A DNA stretch of 64,000 bases from Isoetes taiwanensis (taxonomy: Eukaryota > Streptophyta > Lycopodiopsida > Isoetales > Isoetaceae). Shown here one piece after another: positions 20,721 through 33,700 of this stretch (positions within the stretch are counted from its first letter, which is position 1; every line of letters begins with the position of its first letter). Position numbers and translations under genes: made by a program. The notes under the pieces were generated by a model. It did no database searches. It worked only from the letters and a program-made list of their open reading frames with translations, and had not been told where the DNA came from. The stretch covers positions 310,001 to 374,000 of the forward strand of contig JAJEKV010000187.1 in the NCBI GenBank assembly GCA_021234155.1, in the 5' to 3' direction.

Positions 20721-21071
20721 TAATTATATCTAATAACATGGAGTGCCAAAACAAATGCCCAAGGATAGGTTTGAAATGACAGACTTGGGTGTTTACAGAA
20801 ATTTCTCAGAATGGAAATTACAAGAGACCGTAGCGGAAGAAAACTCACATTAACACAATAGAAGAATATTAAAGGTATGCTTGAAAGGTTTGGTCTCAGT
20901 TCTTGCAAAACAATGAACATTCCTATAGTGCCTGGGCAAAAATTCAGCTTGGAACAATGTTTTTCAAATGGAGCTGAAATGTTAGAAATGGAGAATGTCC
21001 CATATAGAGAGCTCATCGTGCTTATTGTATGTATCTAATCGCATAAGGTCTGAAATATCATTTGAGTTAAT

Positions 21072-21640
21072 TTGCTTAGCAGATATCTAAATAATCCGGG
21101 GAAACAACATTGGCAAGCTGCTAAAACGATTCTGAGATTTTTGAAAGGAACACAAAACTATGGCAGCACTTTTAGTAATGATAATCTTATCCTGAAAGCC
21201 TATTCAGACGCAGATTGGGCTGGAGATGTAGACACACAAAAATCTACCTCCGGATACACCTTGATGTCAGGAGAAGGTGCCATTCCATGGAGAAGCAAAA
21301 AGCAAGGGAGTATAGCCATGTCTACAGCAGAAGCAGAGTACAAGGCTCCTTCACTTGCCCAGAGAAATAGTTTGGGTAAGGAGACTATTAAAAGAATTAG
21401 GTATGTTGCAAGTGCTGCCTACAGTTCTATATTTTGATAGCTTAAGCTGTATTGCAATTACTAAAAACCCTGTTTTGCATAAGAGAACAAAACATATTGA
21501 ATTACATGTTCATTGCATTCGAGAAATGGTAGCTACAGGCTCAATTGTAGTTGAATACTGATGAGCAAATAGCGGATGTAATGACAAAGGCATTGGCAGT
21601 AGGTAAATTTCATAAATTCCAAACTTTACTCTGAGTTACA
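21072..21640 (+). pseudogene. Copia RNase H remnant
   Basis: 21072-21437 and 21355-21561 in two frames. Motifs are KGTQNYGSTF, AYSDADWAGDVDTQKSTSGY, STAEAEYKA and, in the second frame, CIAITKNPVLHKRTKHIEL. The stop before the final EQIADVMTKALA-like segment and the frame change confirm decay. Confidence 0.83.
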
Positions 21641-22870
21641 GAAATATGAAGGACAGAAGAATTCTGTTACAAAAGGTAAGTCTGTTTGAGGTTATATAAA
21701 TGTGAAATGAAGAAGTCTGCACATTACAGAAATAGGACAGGCAGAAAAAAATGCTACAGAGGTTTGAATGACACAGAAGTCTGAGTATTCATCATGAAAG
21801 GGGAATGAGAATTTACCTAAAGGAACAAATATCATTTAAGATAGATGATCGAGTTCGATCAGTCTTTAAAGAAGTTATTCCCTCAAGGAAGATGATCGAG
21901 GACAATCAATCTTGAAAAGCGAAGATTTTATTATGGCACAAGCTCGGTTGAGTGGTTCAAAGGCCTGAAGTATGAAGACAGAATAGAATAGAATAGAATA
22001 TGATTTTATCGTCCACGGAGACCAACTGGCCTATGGGACCCAAGTACAAAGAGAGAGCAGCAGGCGTATTACTACCAGGATTAAAAAACCCCCGCCCCGA
22101 AGGGTTTTCGGGGGAAAAACCTTAGTAGCAATAAGGATGCTGACATACTGCACAGTTATATACATAATCACAAGTACAGCTGAGGTTAATGTCGGACAGG
22201 GGGGCATAACTGAGGTAAGAGCTTGGCAAAAGAACACCATACCATTCAATATTAAGAAGCTAAGTTGGAGACGAAAGTAAACTATTTTAAAAGTATCACA
22301 ACCATACGAATATATATTCTTGAAACAATAATAATATGGCAAATAACAATTATGAGCCTTTACAAACTAACCCACCATTCTAGAATTGCTAAAAGGCCTG
22401 GATAGCTCGAAATATTAGGCCAGATTTCTAGCTAAGGCCTTTGATTTAGCTGCTAGGGAATGATCCTGGTTGCATAATATAGAATCTAGACCTAGAAATG
22501 TTAACATCTTATTTAATAAGGCCGAGATTTAGCTAAGGCCTCTGATATAGCTGCTAAGGTATGAACCTAATATAGAATCTATTTCTTTTTGCCCAAAAGG
22601 ATGATATAACATAGAGGAAGCTAAGAGCAGGAATTCTTGTTTTGCCCTTAGAATTGAGAAATATTGTATTGAAATCCTCTTGTCTTATAGCCATTGTTTA
22701 AGTCTAAATTGCATAATCTCAAGAGGCCCATAGAAGATAGAGCAGCCAGGTTTTATCAGATTCTTAGAAGTGGGTAGAGCAAAAGTAGTTTGGGAACACC
22801 CCATATTTAACATTTTTTTACAAGCATGGATGGCTTGTGAGAATAAGAGATACATGATGGTAGCCAATTA
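21641..22870. other. Non-coding; GAATA microsatellite and hairpin
   Basis: An AGAAT pentanucleotide tract at about 21980-22001 is followed by ATCGTCCACGGAGACCAA. A related ACGTCCATGGAGACTAA occurs near 37810, hinting at a dispersed repeat. CCCCCG...CGGGGG can pair at 22089-22115. The rest is unremarkable. Confidence 0.45.
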
Positions 22871-23273
22871 ATGGCTTCAATATCAGCTAGCATCACATGT
22901 CCTGTTGTGTCATCTTCGAATGTGTCTCCTTCTGCACCAGTTAATTCACCACTATTGCCGTCTCTTGTGTCTTCTCCTCAATCTGCTTTTGCATCACCAC
23001 TTCCTTCTAGTGCATCTGCCTCTCAGAATATGTCATTGAGCCCTCGTAATGAGGAGCAACATTCTCGCCTTCAAGATATTGCTCGCAGACAGAAAAAAGA
23101 AGGTTGCACGCTGCAAGAATAGTTTAGCTCCTTTGATTCATCCGGTAGCTCCAGTATCTAATACTATTGTTATAGTGGATGTCCCTCCACATGATCCAGT
23201 AGCATTCAGACACCAGAAGACAAGTGTGCTTGCTCTTAGTGATTCTATGAATGTGGAACTTCGGCCTAGTTAA
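22871..23273 (+). CDS. Ser/Pro-rich hypothetical ORF pair
   Basis: 22871-23122 encodes 83 residues starting MASISASITCPVV. It is almost entirely Ser/Ala/Pro for 60 residues, then charged (RLQDIARRQKKEG). An overlapping frame (23049-23273) continues with IHPVAPVSNTIVIVDVPPHD, so a single gene with a frameshift is possible. About 190 bp downstream is an A-tract (23460-23473) after a T-rich region, which could be the 3' end of a retroposed transcript. No family recognised. Could be spurious. Confidence 0.25.
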
Positions 23274-24288
23274 GTTTATTTGTATTGAAGATATATGTGT
23301 ATTATTCTTCTCTTTATTGTGAGAAGAAACTAGTTTTTCTTGTCATGCTTAGACAGGTGGCTTTGCTCAATTCGGCATGTTTATACACTGAGTTTATATT
23401 CCTGTCTCTGCATTGTATCATGTATTGTTTGAGAGCGATTATTAAAGTCTGATGTCTTTTAAAAAAAAAAAAACTATATAAATTGGACCACTCTAAGGGC
23501 TCTTAGTCTCTACTTTATTACATGTTAGTTGTAATCATTTTGTTATAGATTGTTTTGTTCCATTAATCAAGCCTTGAGTGTTTGTGGTGGTAAATCTAAA
23601 GATTTTGGAGTGCAACATCACTAGAGGGATTTTGTACCCTATAGATTGTATAGTGGCAAAAAATGATACAAGGTTTTTTTTAGATGATGGTGCCATGGAT
23701 TGCTGGAATAAAACCTTGATATGAGTGAAAAAATTTCCTAATTCAAAAGTTTAGCAATTCATTCCCTAACTAAGTGATCAAGTAGAGAGTCGAGTTGTTG
23801 ACAAATGGCTAAAGCAAAAGTTGCTCGTGAAAACAATCGCGGTGAGAAAGTGATGGATGCTAAATAAAAAGCATGGATGTTAGACACAAGAGCACGTGAT
23901 GATCGTTCGAATAAAAGGCACGGATTTTAAACCCGAGCACGAACTCAAGTGAGTGGATATTAAACACAAGAAAGTGACGCATAAACTGGTGCCATTTAGT
24001 TTCCCACCTGCAGCATTTGTTTGCCACTAAGTTTGGACCTCTTATAGCTGATTGCTCTAGCATTGTTGGATTATGCATTGATTGTTTTGCATCGCCAATA
24101 GAGTAGTCACATTGTACTTGGGACTTTTTTCCACATGTTTGCGTGACAAATTCCACTTCATGAAAATTCATGGACTTGCTTGACGATTAAACATTTACTT
24201 CACGTGTACCATCATTTAGAGCATTTGATGTGAATGCAGACAAAGATTCACAAAAAAATCTGACATATCTTTAAGGCTATAGATAAAA
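23274..24288. other. Non-coding DNA
   Basis: An A-run of about 14 bases lies at 23460-23473. Three related AAAAGCA(T/C)GGAT or TAAACACAAGA-type phrases occur at 23860-23975. No gene seen. Confidence 0.4.
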
Positions 24289-24631
24289 TTGACAACACTA
24301 AAAATAATATCACTGAATTCACCATCCGTCAGCAAAGATTATCTTAATCTGGACAAGTTCAGCATCCTAGACAGAGGAGTTTATCTTAATGTGGACAAGT
24401 ACAGCATCCTATGGGATAACCCTGACCCTAGCCTTCAAACCCGAGGAATTAAAATCACTCCTCCCATCAAGCTATCGTTACCTTAGAGGCTTTGTGGTTA
24501 GCATGAAGCTGCTAAGGGAGAATTCTTCATGCGAGCAATCGGAGCAAGGTGCATTGCAATACATCGGCTCCAGATTCACACTGTTCCCAAGTTCCACCAG
24601 AGCCCATATTTTGGAACTAAAAGGTGAATGA
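24289..24631 (+). pseudogene. Unrecognised short ORFs with a 14-codon duplication
   Basis: 24289-24486 contains a 31-bp direct repeat (24339-24369 and 24381-24411, period 42), read in frame as YLNLDKFSIL and YLNVDKYSIL. The overlapping frame 24389-24631 continues with EELKSLLPSSYRYLRGF and ends EGALQYIGSRF to ELKGE. It lies convergent to DDB1, 145 bp beyond the DDB1 stop. A gene fragment is possible; no family recognised. Confidence 0.25.
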
Positions 24632-24775
24632 ATGCATTACTTAAAATTAAATTGGAAAAAAAAAACCCCAAATTACTCTGTATACGCCTCAAGAAATTCT
24701 TTACATCGTAAATAGTTTACACCCATCGAACTGAGCTATAACAACAGAGAGAGAAACAAATCTACTAGTACAGAA

Positions 24776-27700
24776 TTAATGTAGTCTCGTCATCTCCTCC
24801 ACTTGTTTACATAGTTCTTCAACGGAGACATCCATTGCTCTCGAAATCTCTTCCATTCTGCTTCTACTCAAATCAAGGAAAGACTCAATCAAATCTCCAT
24901 CAAGAAAGTTCTTCGAATCCACAGTCTTCCGCTCATTGCTAAATGAACGCCACTGTTCGTGGCTCAGTCCACCAACACCTTTAATAACCTTAACAAGGTT
25001 CTGCTGTAATTTCTGAAGAAAGAGATATTGTTCTTGAGGAAGAGATGCTATTACACCAATAACTCCATTTACAGTGCCAAAAATAACTGTTGGAATTTGA
25101 CTGACTTCACTGTCAGGCAAGCGCATGACCAATGAACCATGCCTGAACCTGTTGACAAACTCTCCCAGATGGTATTCGCCAACTACTTCCAGGCGACCTC
25201 TCTCCTCATCCGTCGCAGCATCACTGTTTTTTCTTACAGTAAACAAATTAAAGCTGTTTTCTGCACCCAAATAGATATCATCGTCAAGAATCTCCACTGC
25301 AGTCATCCAATTCGCACTATAATCACGTGCTCTTTCTTCAATGGACCCTTCTTCAGGCTGTAACATCACCACAAAATTCTATCAACCACCCAAAAGTCAA
25401 AATTTCAAAGAACATAAACAAGATAATGAAAAGACCTTATAAATCAGCAACGAAATCGATTTCATCAAGTCCCCAACAACAATAAAATCACCACGTGATT
25501 GAACATAAAGTGCCAAAATATGTCCATGGTGTCCACATTCGGGTGAAAGCTCATGAGTACCATCATCTCGCAAAGTCCACTTGTATAACTGAATTTTCTG
25601 ATTGATACCAGCAAGAAGCTTCCCATTGAACGCATTCAAGTTATAAACAGCACCTTTGGTCTCCTTCTCGGCCACTAGCTGAAGCTTGCCATCCTCTACA
25701 ACAAAGACGAGTATTCTTCCCTGCAATTCCATAAATAGTGCTACAAATAAATCCAAGTAACAGAAACATGTTTTTAAAAAGAAGAGAAGGGACAGAATTC
25801 ACCTTTGTCGGTTCATTTTCTTCAGGAAGAGCATATGCCGTCCCAACACAATAGTAAACATTATTATCATCCGTGAAAGAACAGGTGATAATTGAGCAGC
25901 CATTTTCGTATGTGTCCAGTGGATAAGAAGCTACTTTTTCAAATGTCTGATCATCTAATAGCCGGAGAAAGTGCGTTTCAATGTCTTCACCTGTCGACAG
26001 ATTGTGAGTATATTTGACACTTGTAATTGCAAACGTTCTAGAGTGCTCCTGATGGCATATTCGACGAGGATGTTCCCCAAGTGGAACAGTACGAATATGG
26101 AGCTTTTGAATATCATCAATTGTGCCAATTGTAAGTTCCCCTTCTTTCCCTATTGCAAGGCTGTGCATCATATCCTCATGTTTAAATTATTTGAAGAAAG
26201 TGGCATTACAGAAAGTTCTTAAAAAAGGACCTACCTATCTGGAAAAGAGGCTGAATTGAAGGAGCACATGTGATTGACTTCCTTTAGATTAACATTACTG
26301 TAAAGCAGCTTCTTATTGCTGCTATAAATCACAGTTGGCCTGTCTGATGCTGCAAATACATGAGTTGCATTTTTGGAGCGAAAAGTACGAAGTATAATTG
26401 GCTGAGTTCCCAAGGATATCTTTTTCCTATCTGATAGAAGTCCCGTATCAACATCAACAATGAAATTGAATAGATGGCCATCTCCAAGAGCACATAGAAG
26501 ATAAGGCACCTGCAGGTGAAAAAAAACAAACATTACTCGTATCAAAGAATATGAAATTTAATCTGTGGCACTAAATGCCTACAACCAACGTGATAATTAG
26601 CATAAGAGTTTCCTACATACCCCTTCAAATGTACAAAAGAGCACAGATCGTGGAATGATTTCCCCTCCAAGACTCTCTGTAGTAATGACCTCAAGGTTAG
26701 GAAGTGAGAAAACATATACACTGATGTCTGTCCACATCCCGACTGCAGCCAATTGACTGCGCTCAAGATCATTTCCAATTGGATTTATGTCCAAACATGA
26801 GATTTCATAATCCAGTTGAACATGTTTCACCTCAGTCAATGTTCCTTGCCCGATCTCAATATATACAAGATTACCACCACCAGTTGCAAGTAAAACCTGC
26901 AAACAAAACATGTTCTCCAAAATAAATGAACAGCGACCACTTTCTCTCAGACCAGTCTATGATAGAAACAAACCTGCGAGGCATTCGCAGTAGCCACATT
27001 AATTGAAATACCAGGTGGTGCCTTCCATTCCCTCAATTGCCTGCGGGAAGCTGTATCTACAAGCCTCAACGACCCTGCAGTAACCTGATCGTTGGAAACT
27101 TTGGCGCAGTTAACAACCATTAAAGAAACAGAAGCAAACCTTGATATAGCCAACCATTTTAATGACCTATGGCAGACTTTCTTTGTCTAAGCATGACTGA
27201 TAAATCTTAATATGCGAGAAGTAATACTAAACCTCATAAGTGTCACTTTCCTTCAGATAGTAACTTCACAATCTCTCCCTTCCCTATGGATACTGGACAA
27301 AAGCTATGTGCGTTCTCACACATATTTTAAGAATGATTCACCACCTAACTTACTTGTCAAGTAAGACATAATCCTACTTGTCCTTTAAGCAATAATAGAA
27401 ACTTTTCAATGCAGCCTACTTTGCGGCGCGCAAGACTATAAAGTGAATATAAAAGTTGGCTCGTTCCCACCTGCACAAGCTGATCATGTATTGCATTGTG
27501 GCAGAATAGAGTTTGAGCTTCAGAATCAAAGCCATCAATTTCTGTTTCTTCCAGCTCATCATCTGTGTTCATCGCCAAGATGCGAGTTTCACTTATAAAG
27601 CTGACAACCAGAAAAGTATCATAGGCATCTCTTGAAGAAGCTCGTAAAGACCACATCCCTTTTATTCCCTGTAATTCAGCAGAGGCCTGAAAGCAACTAA

Positions 27701-30700
27701 AGTAAGAGATATAGCATTCGCTGATCAAACTCATCAAGCATTTGAAAATTTCATACCTGCTCGTTTATGCCAATCCCATTTCGTACAATTCGCAGTGAAC
27801 CATCTTTAAATGCACCCGAGCATGTCACTACTTGTCCCTGACCTTGGCGTTCTAGGTCCACAACACATAAATCAACAATGGGCCCAAGATTGACAAAACT
27901 TTCCAATACTTCAACACATAGCAGTTCTTTTGATCTGGTTGAGAGTTCAACTTTATAAGCTGGAAGACATGGACCCAATTAATACCTCACCCTTAACAAA
28001 AACATGGAGTCTAGGCATATTTCCCAACATGAACAATTAATACAACATATGAATCAAACTAAAAGTATTCCAATAATCATTTACTTATGGACCAAAAAAT
28101 AGACAACAAAACTAACAAAGATTTTGTTATTTTGCCCCCCCTCCCCAAAAAATGATGGCCATGGATGATTGGATTGTTGGGCTAGATCAATGCCACGTCC
28201 TGTGGGAGGGGGATAATGGGGATAATGAACGTATCCTGGATACTGGACACATTTTATGTCATGCAAAAATGAATTAACATTTGTTTAGGGTGACTTCATT
28301 TGTCGAAAGGATGCTTGCATATTGAAACACAAGCCAATGTCTACTCTTAACGATGCCACAGGACTCCAACCTAACAGCCCCCTTAACGTGATATCAGATG
28401 CAGATAGAGTGAAAAAAGTACTTGTGCGTCTCCATAGCTTGAGCCAACATACACAACACCATTATCCAAGTATGAAAGAGTTGAAGCTGCTGACGCCTCT
28501 CCAAGAGGTTCTACTTTCAAGCCTAAGACCCTGAAATATAAACACATTCATGAATGGGGAGAAGACATTTCACATACAGCTACAACTTCCGATTTCTAAA
28601 TTTGTGAGGCACTATCTTATACACAACAAACATATCTTCATTCTCATTCCACTCTTTCATTTAGTTGACAAATATTTTCTGCTTGAAAAAGACAAAAACA
28701 AAAGAAAGAACTGGTCATGGCCACGGGCCATCCTTTTGAGGGAAAACTTATAAACTTTTAAACAGGAATACTGCAAAAATACATCCTCGGGCAAAGGAAC
28801 TATCAGGCATAACATTAAATTACGAAGAGCTAGAACCGAAGGGACTCGTCAACAATTCGCTGGCTTTGCTTAGCACACTCAAGCAGAGAGATGATAAAGG
28901 GCGGACATAGAGTTATTTGGGCTTATGGACCTCAGTAGAGAGTCATAAACTCTTTTCTATCTTCCAGTAAATTAGACCTCCTTGTCCACTTTCATGCTCA
29001 TGATATTCAAACTTGGTGCAAAATCTCCACTTTCATCACAACAATAGCAATCATGTTGGTTTATTGTTGGCCCTGTTTCCCTTGTTTTCAGTCCCTCTGA
29101 AGGTGCCTTCATCTCATTAATCCTATACATCTTTCGTAGATGTTAATAGATTCCCTTTTCCATATTCTTTCTTCCACTCTCAATTTAGATCCCATGTGCT
29201 AAGTAAGAAAATTTGTTCTATATTCCGATGTAACATTAAGAACATATTCTAGTATGGTGTTTTACCTCTCCTTATCATGAGTAATAACAAGCAAATGTAG
29301 CATGCCTGCATGATCACTGAGCAAATATCGTGAACCATCGGCATCAACCTTTCCATATGCCTTAGTAATTGACTGCAGCAAAACCAGCACGTTACTCAGG
29401 CTAGCATTCCTACTACAATAAGCAACGGACTCGGCCAAAGATTACCGGATTGATTGGAATAGCTTTAAATACAGATCCATTGGAGTATACAATAGTCTGT
29501 TCACCAATTATTATTGCACCTCCTAAAGGTAGAGGGACCGGAATAAGCAAGCCAGCACCACTGTCAAGGTTATTTTGAAGCCACGGACCATCTCCAAAGT
29601 CCTTTTCCTTTAGCTGTACCTCATATGTCTTGACATGCCGTGCATCTTTGTTGTCCTGCAGTCAAAGAAGTTACAAAAGAAGGGAGAAATTATGACCAGT
29701 AAAAAACAAGAGATTATTCGTGCCCAACCTGGTAAAGGACTGCAATTGTCGGCTTTGAGCATCCATATAAAAATTTGATATCAAGTACTTGCAGTTCTTC
29801 CAACCTGTAATATTACTTCTTTGTCAACTTTTGAAGCATACTTGGAATGAGAACAACCCGCAACCTCAGAAGAAAACAGTTTCCAATATACTCTGCTTTA
29901 ACACATAACATAGGTTTGACATATATTCTGAATGAGATGAACGTGAGTACTAAGAACAATGCACACTCTCTTTTTATGGAGCAGTAAAACTGGCAATACC
30001 AACATCGCCAGCTCCCACACATTATAAAGAAAAAATGTCAAAAGGAGACTTGGAAATGCCAGCTCACATCTTGCCTGCCTGACTTGACTGACCTGAACTT
30101 GCTATATAGAACAGGTATTCACAAGTCTTAGTCAAAGGGCTAGTTAAGCCAGAGCTAATTTCAACAGCACTTCTGATATTTACTGATTGTCAAGAAACAT
30201 TGCAACTCATGCTGTGCATGGCTAAGCAAAATATCACAAGAAGGAAAGTAAGAAAGGTTAACATCACAAGCTTGATATGAATTATGAACAACTGCAAATA
30301 GCCATGAAACTAGCTCAGTTCTTAAATGGTCTATTTGCACGGGTCTGATATGCATATTTCGTAATTGTTGTTAAATCTAAGACTTGCTCCACCTGATATT
30401 AAAGGCTTCTTTTAGTTGCCCTTTGCTGTCAATCGGGATCACCTACAACCAACACAACGAACAAAGTAGATTTGAAAAAATATCCATAAGGCAAACAAAT
30501 TGAAGGAAACGTGCAGAAGCAAAGATATATAGATAGGCATAATCCTTATAGTGCTAGTTGAAGGTCAGGACCAAAATGCTCAAAATGGTCTCAGTAGCTG
30601 ATTTCAGCTTAAGGGAGTGGCCAGCAGGCTTATTATTATGCATAGATACAGCATTAAGATGCTAATGATGCAAGCTGCATCCATTATTTTCCCAATGTCT

Positions 30701-33700
30701 GCAAGTCCTCAATGGCAAGGTAGTTCTGGAACATGAAGAAGAGCACAAATGCAAAAGCAGTTTTTTCAAATATCTGCTCTCTTGCTCTTTAATCCAATGT
30801 CCATGTCTCAAAACTATGAAATCACCATTCCATGCTTATGGAAAAGTCTAAATCTCCTCCAACCATGGACTAAGAATACAAATGAAACGAAAATATTGGC
30901 CCCAACCTAAATACAGTACCTTGAAAAGCCCATCATACAGATGAAGGCCGATCAGTCTGCAATCTGGGTCAACAATGCCAATCTGGACAATATTTCAGAA
31001 GTTTATTGAATATTTCAATTATCCAGAGACAATAAACTACAAACTCTACCTGTCCATTGTCTGTTGGACGACCAATACGGTCTGAAACATCCCCCATTGC
31101 TCTGCCACAAAAAGGATGAAACATCACGCAAGCAACCAAGAGAAAGAACTTCATATAGAAGAACATGTAGGATAAAGTAATTTGGCTATATCATATTTCA
31201 TTTTTTCCAGGATGATATAATAACAGCAGTGTCTACGGTGTGTCAACTACTACTAGTGCGCAATCGAATAATATGCTAATAAAGTTGAACTTTCTTACTT
31301 TGTGACAAGCTCTGACGCTTCAGCATCCCATTGCAAGACACAAAACTTGTATCTCTCTGTTGATATGAATAAAACATCCTGAGGTTCACCCTGCCATCAG
31401 AAAGAGTACAGAAGTAAATATTAACTAAATTAGTGCAATATTATTAGCAAGATAAAAGAGCAAATTTGTAAATTAAGGATATGATAATTACAGGTGGTCT
31501 AAACAACTCAAGAGTTGCAATTCGTCCATAAATTGGAACATCCAGAAGTGGCTGCAAGAAGAAAATACTCCTCAATAACCAAAAAGAAGTTAAGAGCAAA
31601 ATAAAGATGTCTAGCATTCAATGATTCCTGCACGTTGTTACAAACTCAGCCACCTACACTAACACAACAGATATGCGAGGCATGCAGTTCCCTTATTGAA
31701 ATAGCAGATTTGACAAACATACACTGTGTTACAATTACTTTTTGTGAGGCTTGAGGCTAGGAGCAATATTTATCATTTATAATGCCTAACCCCATTAACT
31801 GATTTCTTTTCATCCGAGTCAAACAATGATAAGATGATAATGGAGTCATCACAGAAGAGGAAGTATCCTGACCCTAAAGAGGTGACTTTGGCACTGTTTA
31901 AGAAGATAAAACGATCAGCAGCCATGAAACATAAACGCTCCATCAGTCCCAAGGAAACAAGGTAATTCGTCTGATGACGCTCTAAAACAATCTTACTTAT
32001 CTTGCATATACCTTCAACAGCCTTTTCCATCTTCTCTCGAGATCTCTTCCGTCTCTTAGTTAGACCAGCTGCTTTATATATGGAGGAATGGACATGACAG
32101 AAAAAATGGGCTCAAGGCTGTTAATCTATTCTCTGTCCAGAATGATTATGAGCGAAGCCTCTGTGCCACATCCAATCATGTCAGCAGAATTTTCGGCCAC
32201 TCCTCGGCAACTGGATGCAGCATTCCAGTTCGCATCATTTTTGCATAAATTACACCAGCTTGGGTCCTCGCAGTAGGGCCGATGCAGACTTCCATGGATT
32301 GCCTCAAGGCTTAAAAAAAGTTGGCTGAAAAGGGAGTCCAAGGGTGTTGGTGTGCAAAGGCAGTGCAGTGGCCTGCCTCTTTGGGATTTCGTTTGGGAAA
32401 GCCTCCTTTCCAATATCCCACAGCTGCAGCCAATAATGAGGTAAAATATAGAGCTAAAAAAGACTTCAAAATGATATGAATCAGTTGATCCGACATGGTC
32501 TGGAGTTCTCATACATATCAAGGACATGGGTACCTCCAAGTGAGCTTGCCATCAAGATGCAATTTTACAAAGATAACTTCCCTGAGATCAGTAAAGATGA
32601 TTTCATCCAGGGTATTTGAATATTCACCTAGAACATAAAGTGAGGCACGCTATTGGCCAACTCAAAGTCTCATCTCATCAGCTTGAGATAGAGGCTGGCC
32701 ATGTGAGTAGACCTAAGGTCAGGCATCTGAAAAAGATCTGCAAATTTTGTCATGAATGTAATTGAGTCTGAGAAACACTCCAATGGATTATAAAATACGG
32801 GGCAGGTTCCATTGCCTGTTTCAGGAACCTACCTCCCTTTCAAAACTCATCAGATATAAGGACCAAAAATGTATAGCTCTATTCCTTCACCAAATGACTG
32901 TAAATAGAAGAAATCTGTTGAGGGAGCAGGCTGGAGGGAGAGCTGGACACCCTACACAAAGGCAGATCACTCTCTTTCTCATTGAAGGTGATAGTAATAA
33001 TAGACGGAAGTGAGGCCCTCTTCCTGGGCCATCGAATTCCATCCCAAGAAGGGTAACCATGAAAATTTTAAGAAGAACAAAGCGGTCAGCAACGGAAAGT
33101 CCTTTAGAAGAAAACACAAGTCTACCACCTCATACTTTGAGCCAGTGGCTAGAAAAAGACAAAAGTTTCCTAATTTCAAGGTTTCAGTTTTTCGTTTTTC
33201 ATTTTTATGCAGCACATCTAGGAGGCTGCAATTGCCCCCTAGCTGTATATTGCTTTAATAATTGGTCTCTAGACCAAGTGGTTTCTCGTAGATGTTAATA
33301 TAATCTTTCTTTCTTTCTTTCTTTCTTCAAGTTTCATATTCAATATCAACGGCATCAATAATGTTCTCCTCCAATACAATAACTCTACCCTCTACCTTTT
33401 TCATTTACTAAGCAAGGAAAGAAAGAAGGATGCATTCATGTCTACAAAGATCCATAGAGTCTACGAGACCGAGAACATGTAAAAATTTGGATCAGCAAGG
33501 AGGGCGCTGGCCTCCAAGGTGCTTGAAAGCATATTACTAAAGACATCTATTTAAACTTCAATGAGAAATGGTGGACAGGCTACAAATGAACGTAATTTTC
33601 TAGTTGGAAGAAGACTCTTCATACGAAATGTGCTAGGTGCCACCGTCTTTTCCAGAATGTTAATATCTGCATGAATATCGCAACCAGAATTTAAATCTTT

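Larger units (their letters stand above)
18540..21640 (+). mobile_element. Decayed Ty1/copia relic (no LTRs seen)
   Basis: The plus-strand pieces follow copia order: GAG-pre-integrase (VWHERLGHTPK, 18930-18965), integrase (CKLGKHTRLAF, LDLVHTDLCGSLN, FIDDYSRK), reverse transcriptase (GNKWIYKLKK, ARLVTQGFMQKKGIDF, HHMDEKTMFLN) and RNase H (YSDADWAGDVD, STAEAEYKA, CIAITKNPVLHKRTKHIEL). Stops and frameshifts occur every few hundred bases and several catalytic blocks are altered (the expected DVKTAF reads DEKTMF). Gag and both LTRs are missing or unrecognisable, so this is an older insertion than the other two copia elements. Confidence 0.85.

Noticed and set aside
32126-32539. Viral or retroelement gene in DDB1 intron 2
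   Set aside because: No catalytic motif or consistent family pattern could be found, so no assignment is made.
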